A stretch of 64,000 nt of DNA from Streptomyces roseolus (lineage in GTDB: Bacteria; Actinomycetota; Actinomycetes; Streptomycetales; Streptomycetaceae): the NCBI RefSeq assembly GCF_014649855.1, contig NZ_BMTV01000004.1:270959-334958 (forward strand). The letters run 5' to 3'. The notes under the pieces are model-generated. The model was given only the letters and a program-made list of their open reading frames with translations. It had not been told where the DNA came from and ran no database searches. Every line of letters starts with the position of its first letter. Positions within the stretch are counted from its first letter, which is position 1. Below, in pieces: positions 1 through 7,185 of this stretch. The position numbers and the translations under genes were made by a program.

Positions 1-947
<947 letters not shown>

Positions 948-1052
948 GGGCGTGGGCTCCTGTCGGAAGGACTCTTGCGTGACGTGGTGGGCGCGCTCTG
1001 GGGCCCCCGCGCGGAGGGGGGTCGTACGGGTGAGGTGCGCTCGGCCGGTCGG

Positions 1053-1169
1053 TCAGAGCGCGGCGCGGGACGTACAGATCGCGCCGGCGACACGGCACAG
1101 GTCGACGTGCAGGCGGGCCACGAGCAGCACGGTGCCCGGAGTCTCTTCGCTCACGTCGTGGGAAACCAT
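1053..1169 (-). CDS. Putative cysteine-containing leader peptide upstream of cysO-cysM
   Basis: A 38-codon reading frame lies between mec and cysO. It starts ATG at 1169 and ends TGA at 1053, 105 bp before cysO. The second half reads LLVARLHVDLCRVAGAIC, which resembles the short HVDLCR-type leader peptides that precede sulfur-metabolism genes in many streptomycetes (from memory). Two Cys codons sit in its distal part. By analogy with Cys-responsive upstream frames in mycobacteria, stalled translation could influence a downstream stem at 1004-1020. No good Shine-Dalgarno is visible. The true start could be an internal GTG at 1151 or later. The regulatory role is inferred. Confidence 0.65.
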   Translation of the reverse strand: MVSHDVSEETPGTVLLVARLHVDLCRVAGAICTSRAAL

Positions 1170-1265
1170 GGGCTCATCGTATCGATTCCCGGTCCGGGTT
1201 CCGGAATGTGATCTCAGATGGTGGACGTTTTCCGACCGCCTGTCGGACAGGACCTCGCACAAGGC

Positions 1266-1691
1266 CTACTCGTACGCCTCCACGACCTTGACCTCCTCCT
1301 CGGTCACGACGCCCTCGACGATCGTGTACGAGCGGAACTGGAAGGGGCCGGCGGCGTCGGTGTCGGCGGTGGAGACGAGCACGTAGTGGGCGCCGGGCTC
1401 GTTGGCGTAGGTGATGTCGGTGCGCGACGGGTACGCCTCGGTCGCCGTGTGCGAGTGGTAGATGATCACGGGCTCCTCGTCCCGGTCGTCCATCTCGCGG
1501 TAGAGCTTGAGGAGGTCGGCGGAGTCGAACTCGTAGAAGGTGGGCGAGCGGGCCGCGTTGAGCATCGGGATGAACCGCTCGGGGCGGCCGGAGCCGACCG
1601 GGCCCGCGACCACGCCGCAGGCCTCGTCGGGGTGGTCCGCCCGGGCGTGTTCCACGATCCGGTCGTACAGGTCTCGGGTGAGGGTCAGCAT
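1266..1691 (-). CDS. mec: Mec-type JAMM/Mov34 metalloprotease for CysO-cysteine
   Basis: A 141-residue zinc metalloprotease of the JAMM family. In the CysO pathway it hydrolyses the CysO-cysteine bond to release free cysteine. The zinc motif is complete: HSHTATEAYPSRTD fits H-x-H-x7-S-x2-D, and an upstream Glu lies in TFYEFDSADLL. It is the upstream member of the cluster mec - leader peptide - cysO - cysM, about 95 bp before the leader frame. A second job, trimming the Met-Val tail from CysO, is inferred from the CysO C-terminus. The ATG lies just after a strong terminator. A TATCCT hexamer 6 nt before the ATG suggests possible leaderless transcription. Confidence 0.92.
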   Translation of the reverse strand: MLTLTRDLYDRIVEHARADHPDEACGVVAGPVGSGRPERFIPMLNAARSPTFYEFDSADLLKLYREMDDRDEEPVIIYHSHTATEAYPSRTDITYANEPGAHYVLVSTADTDAAGPFQFRSYTIVEGVVTEEEVKVVEAYE

Positions 1692-1710
1692 GCCGACAGG
1701 ATAAGCAGAC

Positions 1711-1747
1711 GGGCCGCCCCGTACCGAGGAGTGGTACGGGGCGGCCC
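1711..1747 (-). terminator. Rho-independent-type terminator of the amino-acid permease
   Basis: Perfect 14-bp inverted repeat (GGGCCGCCCCGTAC at 1711-1724 with its complement at 1734-1747) around a 9-nt loop. It lies 21 bp past the permease stop and just before mec. There is no clear U-tract, as is usual in Streptomyces. Confidence 0.85.
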
Positions 1748-1767
1748 GGATGCCGGGACGGCGCTGG

Positions 1768-3204
1768 TCAGGAACGCTTGGCGAAGGCGGCGCCCTCGGG
1801 GTTGCGGGCCTTGAGCACCAGGTAGGCGACGGCGAGCAGGAGGCCCCAGACGGGGGCGCCGTAGAGGGCGACGCGGTTGCCGGCGTCCATGCCCATGGTG
1901 ACGACGACCAGGCCGATGAAGGCGAGGGCGAAGACGCTGGCCCAGATGCCGCCGGGGGCCTTGAAGGAGGACTGGGGCAGTTCGCCGCGGTCGGCCTTGA
2001 GGCGGTAGCGGATCTGGCAGACCAGGATCATGATCCAGGCCCACATGCCGGAGATGGTGGCGAAGGAGACGACGTAGTTGAACGCCTCGCCGGGCCACTG
2101 GTAGTTGATCCAGACGCCGACCATCATCAGCCCGGCGGAGAAGGTGGTGCCGACGAGCGGGGTGCCGCTCGCCGTCAGCCGGGTGAAGAGCTTCGGGCCC
2201 TGGCCGTTGAGCGCGAGGTCGCGCAGCATGCGGCCGGTGGAGTACATGCCCGAGTTGCAGGAGGACAGGGCCGCGGTCAGGACGACGAAGTTGACGATCG
2301 CGGCGCCGATGCCGAGGCCCATCTTCTCGAAGGCGGCGACGAACGGCGAGACGCCCGGCTGGAACTCGGTCCACGGGACGACCGACAGGATCATGATCAG
2401 CGCGCCGACGTAGAAGACGGCGATGCGCCACGGCACGGTGTTGATGGCCTTGGGCAGGACGGTCTTCGGGTCCTTCGACTCGCCGGCGGTGACGCCGACC
2501 AGCTCGACCGCGAGGAAGGCGAACATGACCATCTGGAGGGTCATGAGGGTGGAGGCGATGCCGTTCTCCCCGGCGAAGAAGCCGCCCAGGTCCCACAGGT
2601 GGGTGATCGAGGCGGTGTCACCGGCGTCGGAGAAGCCGAGGGTGAGGATGCCGGCGCAGATCAGGATCATGCCGATGATGGCGGTGACCTTGACCATGGA
2701 GAACCAGAACTCCAGCTCGCCGAAGAGCTTCACGGAGATCAGGTTGGCGCCGTACAGGATGACCGTGAAGACCAGGGCGGACAGCCACTGCGGGATGTCC
2801 CACCAGTAGGTCATGTAGGTGGCCGCCGCGGTGACTTCGGTGATGCCGGTGACGACCCAGAAGAGCCAGTACGTCCAGCCGGTCACGAAGCCCGCGAAGG
2901 GGCCGATGAACTCCCGCGCGTACTCCGAGAAGGAGCCGGAGACGGGGCGGTACATGAGGAGCTCGCCGAGCGCCCGCATGATGAAGAAGATGACGAGGCC
3001 CGCGAGGGCGTACGCGAGGATCAGGCTGGGTCCCGCCTTGGAGATGCCCTTGCCCGCTCCGAGGAAGAGGCCGGTGCCGATGGCGCCGCCGATCGCGATC
3101 ATCTGGATCTGGCGGGCGCCGAGTGCCCGGTGGTAGCCCTCGCCGGAGGCGGAGTCCGCGGCCTCATTGCCGTCGTGCTGCTTGTCGACCCGCACTGAGG
3201 TCAT
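1768..3204 (-). CDS. Amino-acid permease, APC superfamily (AAT family)
   Basis: Cytoplasmic-membrane amino-acid/proton symporter of about 478 residues with roughly 12 hydrophobic segments. The N-terminal signature IGGAIGTGLFLGAG, the GELLMYRPVSGSF region and a conserved E in ELVGVTAGE are typical of the AAT branch (GABA, asparagine, D-Ser/Gly permeases). Substrate cannot be told from sequence. I prefer the ATG at 3204 because GGAGAAAGG sits about 11 nt upstream. The in-frame ATG at 3225 overlaps that box. The gene is monocistronic: a strong terminator follows, and a nested palindrome lies about 240 bp upstream of the start. Confidence 0.9.
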   Translation of the reverse strand: MTSVRVDKQHDGNEAADSASGEGYHRALGARQIQMIAIGGAIGTGLFLGAGKGISKAGPSLILAYALAGLVIFFIMRALGELLMYRPVSGSFSEYAREFIGPFAGFVTGWTYWLFWVVTGITEVTAAATYMTYWWDIPQWLSALVFTVILYGANLISVKLFGELEFWFSMVKVTAIIGMILICAGILTLGFSDAGDTASITHLWDLGGFFAGENGIASTLMTLQMVMFAFLAVELVGVTAGESKDPKTVLPKAINTVPWRIAVFYVGALIMILSVVPWTEFQPGVSPFVAAFEKMGLGIGAAIVNFVVLTAALSSCNSGMYSTGRMLRDLALNGQGPKLFTRLTASGTPLVGTTFSAGLMMVGVWINYQWPGEAFNYVVSFATISGMWAWIMILVCQIRYRLKADRGELPQSSFKAPGGIWASVFALAFIGLVVVTMGMDAGNRVALYGAPVWGLLLAVAYLVLKARNPEGAAFAKRS

Positions 3205-3441
3205 GGTTGGTGCGCCTTTCTCCATGCTGATCCGCGCGACTGCGTCTGCTGCGGATCAGGTCCTGATCCCCCCGGATGTGGATGGAGTGCCACCGGCGGT
3301 CAGCCGGCCGAAGCGCCCTCGGGAACAGGGGTGGCGTCCCCGAGTGGTCGTGAAGATTTATCACGGGGTGGGGGGCGATCAGCGGAGATGGGTGTGGCGC
3401 GCGCCACAAAAAAATACGGACATAAGTGATTCAAGATGATG

Positions 3442-3502
3442 AGGTGTTCGCCCAGATAACGAGTTCGTTATCCGGATTTGAGCGTCCGCTGAGCGAACAC
3501 CT
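3442..3502. promoter_or_regulatory. Nested palindromes between DUF2017 and the permease promoter
   Basis: Outer arms AGGTGTTCGC (3442-3451) and GCGAACACCT (3493-3502) match perfectly. Inside them is a second perfect inverted repeat, GATAACGA-GT-TCGTTATC (3455-3472). The AT-rich inner palindrome stands out in this GC-rich DNA and looks like an operator. The outer pair could act as a terminator for DUF2017 (stop at 3518), or both may bind one regulator. Confidence 0.6.
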
Positions 3503-3517
3503 GGTGACGTCCGCCCG

Positions 3518-4099
3518 TCAGGACATCAGCGTCTCAACCAATGACTCCTGAAGGGCGCCCAGCCAGAGGTACGCCATCACCATCGGCTTGCGCGGATCGT
3601 CGTCCGGCAGCCGGTAGAGCCGCTCGCTCTCCTCGTCCTCGGTGATCTCCAGGCGGGTGGCGATGGTGAGCCGCAGGTCGTTGAGGGTGCCGAGCCAGGC
3701 ACGGGACTCGTCCGGGGTCAGCTTCAGGAGCGCGGACTCCTCCGGGCCCTCGCTGGCCATCCCGTCCAGCGCGCGCACCACGCAGAGGGCGTCCTCGCGC
3801 TTGCGGGCCCGCAGGTCGTTCTCGGTGTAGCGGCGGAAGTCGGCCGCGGCCGCCCGCAGCTCCTCGGTGTCGTCCCCGTACGCGTCGGGGAAGAGCCGGC
3901 GCAGGGCGGGGTCGGAGGGCGGCTCGCTGGGGCCCTCGGCGAAGAGGGCGGCGAGCGGGTCGGCGTCCGCCCCGGGCTCGTCGCCCGGGCCGATCAGCTC
4001 CAGGAGCTGGACGGCGAGGGAGCGCAGGATGGAGACCTCGACCTCGTCGAGCGCGACGGCCGCTCCGCCCCCGGGCACGGCCTCGAAGTGGCCGGCCAT
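3518..4099 (-). CDS. DUF2017 family protein
   Basis: A 193-residue, acidic, mostly helical soluble protein found next to clpS throughout actinomycetes; its function is not known. The ATG at 4099 overlaps the TGA of clpS (ATGA), so translation is coupled. The protein carries a central low-complexity acidic stretch, then a helical C-terminal half ending in QESLVETLMS. The constant pairing with ClpS suggests a role in adaptor-mediated Clp proteolysis, which is inference from context only. Confidence 0.85.
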   Translation of the reverse strand: MAGHFEAVPGGGAAVALDEVEVSILRSLAVQLLELIGPGDEPGADADPLAALFAEGPSEPPSDPALRRLFPDAYGDDTEELRAAAADFRRYTENDLRARKREDALCVVRALDGMASEGPEESALLKLTPDESRAWLGTLNDLRLTIATRLEITEDEESERLYRLPDDDPRKPMVMAYLWLGALQESLVETLMS

Positions 4100-4404
4100 C
4101 AGCCGCGGTCCTGGGAGAGCGTGGCCCACAGTCCGTAGCCGTGCATCGCCTGCACGTCCCGTTCCATCTCCTCGCGGGTGCCGCTGGAGACCACCGCGCG
4201 GCCCTTGTTGTGCACGTCGAGCATCAGCTTGTGCGCCTTGTCCTTGGAGTAGCCGAAGTACGTCTGGAAGACGTAGCTGACATAGCTCATCAGGTTCACC
4301 GGGTCGTTGTGCACGAGGGTGACCCAGGGGACGTCGGGCTCGACGACCGCGGAGACCTCCTCGGCCGACTCGGTCCGTTCGATCTCGATAGGCGCGATGC
4401 TCAC
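4099..4404 (-). CDS. clpS: ClpS, ATP-dependent Clp protease adaptor
   Basis: A 101-residue adaptor that delivers N-degron substrates to ClpA/ClpC-ClpP. The family core is clear: [15 protein letters not shown], the [26 protein letters not shown] region split over two helices, and a C-terminal EEMERDV helix. The substrate-binding signature with the Asn-Asp pair (HND) is intact. Translation starts at GTG 4404. It is the first gene of the clpS-DUF2017 operon, transcribed divergently from pncB with 176 bp between the starts. Confidence 0.95.
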   Translation of the reverse strand: MSIAPIEIERTESAEEVSAVVEPDVPWVTLVHNDPVNLMSYVSYVFQTYFGYSKDKAHKLMLDVHNKGRAVVSSGTREEMERDVQAMHGYGLWATLSQDRG

Positions 4405-4543
4405 TTACCCCATGCTGCCACCCGGGACCCCCTGTCGCACAAACGGGGCACCGTCCGGGCCCCGTCGAAGCCGCCCCGCCCGCCCCCCCCTCCCTCCCCC
4501 GACGCCTCCGGGACACCTCCGCGACGCCTCCCCGAAAGAGTAT

Positions 4544-4573
4544 TCGTCAAACTGACGATTTCTGCGCTAGCAT
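4544..4573 (+). promoter_or_regulatory. Probable leaderless promoter of pncB overlapping a palindrome
   Basis: TAGCAT at 4568-4573 ends 7 nt before the pncB ATG (4581), the spacing expected when transcription starts at the start codon. CGTCAA at 4545-4550 is 17 bp upstream as a weak -35. TCGTCA-AAC-TGACGA (4544-4558) is a perfect 6-bp inverted repeat on the -35 region and is a good operator candidate for an NAD-metabolism repressor. Confidence 0.55.
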
Positions 4574-4580
4574 CGTCCCC

Positions 4581-5909
4581 ATGAACGCTGCGGACCTTGG
4601 GCTCCCGGTGGACGTGCCGTCGACCGCGCTCTTCACCGACCAGTACGAGCTGACCATGCTCCAGGCGGCCCTCAGGGCCGGCACCGCCGACCGGCACTCC
4701 GTCTTCGAGGTGTTCACCCGGCGGCTGCCCGAGGGGCGGCGGTACGGCGTCCTCGCGGGCGTCGGCCGGGTCCTGGACGCCGTCGAGAACTTCCGCTTCG
4801 ACCCGGCCGTCCTCGGCTTCCTGCGCGAGCGGGGGATCGTCGACGAGCCGACCCTGGAGTGGCTCGCCGGATACCGCTTCTCCGGCGACATCTGGGGCTA
4901 CCCCGAGGGCGAGGTGTACTTCCCCGGCTCCCCCGTGCTGCGCGTCGAGGGCTCCTTCGCCGAGTGCGTGCTCCTGGAGACGGTGATCCTCTCGATCCTC
5001 AACCACGACTCGGCCATCGCCGCCGCCGCCTCCCGCATGTCGGCCGCCGCCGGCGGACGGCGGCTCATCGAGATGGGCGCCCGCCGCACCCACGAGCTGG
5101 CCGCCGTCGCCGCCTCCCGCGCCGCCTACGTCGGCGGCTTCGAGGCCACCTCCGACCTCGCCGCCGGCTTCCGCTACAACATCCCGACCGTCGGCACCTC
5201 CGCGCACGCCTTCACCCTGCTCCACGACAGCGAGCGGGACGCCTTCCGGGCCCAGGTCGACAGCCTGGGCCGGGGCACCACCCTCCTCGTCGACACCTAC
5301 GACGTCGCCGAGGCGGTCCGCACCGCCGTCGAGATCGCCGGACCCGAGCTCGGCGCCGTCCGCATCGACTCCGGCGACCTGCTGCTCGTCGCCCACCGGG
5401 TGCGGGCGCAGCTGGACGAGCTGGGCGCCCGGGACACCAAGATCGTGGTCACCTCCGACCTCGACGAGTACGCCATCGCCTCGCTGGCCGCCGCGCCGGT
5501 CGACGCGTACGGCGTCGGCACCCAGCTGGTCACCGGCAGCGGCCACCCGACCTGCTCGATGGTCTACAAGCTGGTCGCCCGCGCCGCCTCCGGCGACCGC
5601 AGGGCGCCCCTCGTCCCGGTCGCCAAGAAGTCGCTGGGCGGCAAGGCGTCCATCGGCGGCCGCAAGTGGGCCGCGCGCCGCAAGGACGCCCACGGGATCG
5701 CCGAGGCCGAGGTCGTCGGCACCGGGCCGGTCCCGGACGCGCTCGCCGCCGACCAGCTCATGGTCGAGCTGGTCAAGGGCGGCGAGGTGGTGGCCAGGGA
5801 GCCGCTGGAGGCGGCCCGCACCCGGCACATCGCGGCCCGCGCCGGGCTGCCGATGTCGGCCGTCCAGCTGTCGCGCGGCGAGCCGGTGCTCCCGACCGAG
5901 TACGCGTAG
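4581..5909 (+). CDS. pncB: Nicotinate phosphoribosyltransferase
   Basis: A 442-residue cytosolic enzyme that makes nicotinate mononucleotide from nicotinate and PRPP, the entry step of the Preiss-Handler NAD salvage route. Recognisable blocks are TDQYELTMLQAAL at the N-terminus, the loop RRLPEGRRYGVLAG, GTSAHAF and the phosphate-binding region VRIDSGD. The C-terminal part carries KKSLGGKASIGGRK. The gene sits just upstream of pncA, so nicotinamide can be deamidated and then phosphoribosylated by adjacent gene products. The start is chosen because a -10 hexamer lies just before the ATG and no Shine-Dalgarno is present. Confidence 0.95.
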   Translation: MNAADLGLPVDVPSTALFTDQYELTMLQAALRAGTADRHSVFEVFTRRLPEGRRYGVLAGVGRVLDAVENFRFDPAVLGFLRERGIVDEPTLEWLAGYRFSGDIWGYPEGEVYFPGSPVLRVEGSFAECVLLETVILSILNHDSAIAAAASRMSAAAGGRRLIEMGARRTHELAAVAASRAAYVGGFEATSDLAAGFRYNIPTVGTSAHAFTLLHDSERDAFRAQVDSLGRGTTLLVDTYDVAEAVRTAVEIAGPELGAVRIDSGDLLLVAHRVRAQLDELGARDTKIVVTSDLDEYAIASLAAAPVDAYGVGTQLVTGSGHPTCSMVYKLVARAASGDRRAPLVPVAKKSLGGKASIGGRKWAARRKDAHGIAEAEVVGTGPVPDALAADQLMVELVKGGEVVAREPLEAARTRHIAARAGLPMSAVQLSRGEPVLPTEYA

Positions 5910-5915
5910 CGTCCG

Positions 5916-5957
5916 CCGGACGCGTACACCTGGAGACCGGACGCGTCCGTCTGGAGA
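5916..5957. repeat. Tandem 21-bp direct repeat downstream of pncB
   Basis: Two adjacent 21-bp units, both beginning CCGGACGCGT and ending CTGGAGA (5916-5936 and 5937-5957), differ at about four internal positions. Twenty-one base pairs is two helical turns, which would put both copies on one DNA face. They lie between the pncB stop and the following terminator. Confidence 0.6.
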
Positions 5958-5971
5958 TACGTCCAGAGCCC

Positions 5972-6005
5972 GGGGCTTCCCCTCCCGGACCGGAGGGGAA
6001 GCCCC
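5972..6005 (+). terminator. Terminator after pncB
   Basis: Perfect 14-bp stem (GGGGCTTCCCCTCC at 5972-5985 with its complement at 5992-6005) and a 6-nt loop. It separates pncB from pncA, so pncA needs its own promoter or read-through. TAGGCT directly after the stem could serve as a -10 element for pncA. Confidence 0.8.
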
Positions 6006-6065
6006 TAGGCTCGACCCCACCCCGAGCCCCATCCCCACCGCCCCGACCACCCGAGGACACCCGCC

Positions 6066-6665
6066 ATGCACCGCGCACTGATCGTCGTGGACGTACAGAA
6101 CGACTTCTGCGAGGGCGGCAGCCTCGCGGTGACGGGCGGCGCGGACGTCGCCGCCGCCATCACCGAGCTGGTGGGCGAGGCGGCGGGCTCCGTCTACCAC
6201 CACGTCGTCGCCACCCGCGACCACCACATCGACCCGGGCGCGCACTTCGCCCCGGCCGGTGAGGCGCCGGACTACGTCACCTCCTGGCCGCGGCACTGCG
6301 TGGCCGGCACCGAGGGCGTCGGCTTCCACCCGAACTTCGCCCCGGCGGTCGCCGGCGGCGCGGTGCAGGCCGTCTTCGACAAGGGCGCCTACGAGGCCGC
6401 GTACAGCGGTTTCGAGGGGCGGGACGAGAACGGCGGCACGCTGGCCGGGTGGCTGCGGGAGCGGGAGGTGACCGAGGTCGACGTGGTCGGCATCGCCACC
6501 GACCACTGCGTGCGGGCCACCGCCCTGGACGCGGCCCGCGAGGGCTTCCGCACCCGGGTCCTGCTCGACCTCACGGCGGGCGTCGCCCGCGCGACCACCG
6601 ACCGGGCGCTCGCCGAGCTCCGCGAGGCGGGCGTCGAGCTCACGGGCGAGCCGGTCGTCGCCTAG
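6066..6665 (+). CDS. pncA: Nicotinamidase (isochorismatase-like hydrolase)
   Basis: A 199-residue cytosolic amidase converting nicotinamide to nicotinate plus ammonia. The catalytic triad is visible: Asp9 in VVDVQNDF, Lys106 in FDKGAY and Cys148 in TDHCV. Metal ligands are Asp52, His54 and His60 in the RDHHIDPGAHF segment. The family cis-peptide region precedes the catalytic Cys. It follows pncB after a terminator and together they complete nicotinamide salvage. Enzymes of this type also activate pyrazinamide. The ATG has a GAGGA box about 8 nt upstream. Confidence 0.95.
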   Translation: MHRALIVVDVQNDFCEGGSLAVTGGADVAAAITELVGEAAGSVYHHVVATRDHHIDPGAHFAPAGEAPDYVTSWPRHCVAGTEGVGFHPNFAPAVAGGAVQAVFDKGAYEAAYSGFEGRDENGGTLAGWLREREVTEVDVVGIATDHCVRATALDAAREGFRTRVLLDLTAGVARATTDRALAELREAGVELTGEPVVA

Positions 6666-6682
6666 GGCGCGTCTCGCTGGGA

Positions 6683-6718
6683 CCGTGCGGCCCGTGCGCC
6701 CCGTGTCGCCCGTGCGGT
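6683..6718. repeat. Four 9-bp tandem repeats after pncA
   Basis: CCGTGCGGC, CCGTGCGCC, CCGTGTCGC and CCGTGCGGT follow one another without gaps. They are flanked by GGGACC (6679-6684) and GGTCCC (6720-6725), so the array sits in the loop of a possible hairpin. It may simply be slippage DNA in the convergent gap between pncA and the next gene. Confidence 0.55.
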
Positions 6719-6729
6719 CGGTCCCGGGC

Positions 6730-7041
6730 TCAGGCCGCCGGGGCCTTCGGCAGAGCCCTGGCGGGGTGCCACAGCTCCTGGGCGGCGCCCGGGGTGGACC
6801 TCCACAGCAGGCCGTCCGGGTGGTGGAGGACGGCGGTGATCTCGTCCCCGGTGGGCGGCTCCGCGTTCCCCCGCAGGTAAACCGACCGCAGGCCCAGGTT
6901 TCGCAGCCTGGTCAGGGCGCGGGCCCGGTTCGCGGCGTGGACGAGGAAGCGCACGGTCGCGCCGTCGCCGGCCGGACTGGGCAGCCCTATCGCCACCACC
7001 ACACTGCCTCCCGGCAACTTGCAGAACCCGCCACCGGGCAT
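6730..7041 (-). CDS. Small conserved hypothetical protein
   Basis: A 103-residue protein with no recognised domain. It starts MPGGGFCKLPGGSVVVAIGLP and has one Cys, a central basic segment RARALTRLRNLGLRSVYLRGN and a C-terminal half with HHPDGLLWR. No signal peptide or membrane segment is seen. It faces pncA convergently (66 bp between stops) and is followed upstream by a strong hairpin belonging to the next gene. Codon use is normal for the window, which supports it being real. Function unknown. Confidence 0.6.
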   Translation of the reverse strand: MPGGGFCKLPGGSVVVAIGLPSPAGDGATVRFLVHAANRARALTRLRNLGLRSVYLRGNAEPPTGDEITAVLHHPDGLLWRSTPGAAQELWHPARALPKAPAA

Positions 7042-7113
7042 GCGGAACCACTCCCCCGTGAGCCGACTGTCAATAAGGAGTCCCTGAGGACCAGGTCAGC
7101 TGCACCTAAACAC

Positions 7114-7149
7114 GATCGGCCGTCGCCCGCTAGGGGGCGACGGCCGATC
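7114..7149 (-). terminator. Terminator of the M6 metalloprotease gene
   Basis: Perfect 15-bp stem (GATCGGCCGTCGCCC at 7114-7128 with its complement at 7135-7149) and a 6-nt loop, 36 bp past the protease stop. Confidence 0.85.
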
Positions 7150-7185
7150 ACGCTTTGACCTGCGGTTTTACGTGAAGCTAATCGA

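Noticed and set aside
4401..6506. A 701-codon open frame antisense to pncB and pncA
   Set aside because: Its translation is Gly/Val/Arg/Asp-rich with no domain, and the opposite strand carries two well-supported enzymes. It is a shadow of GC-rich codon bias.
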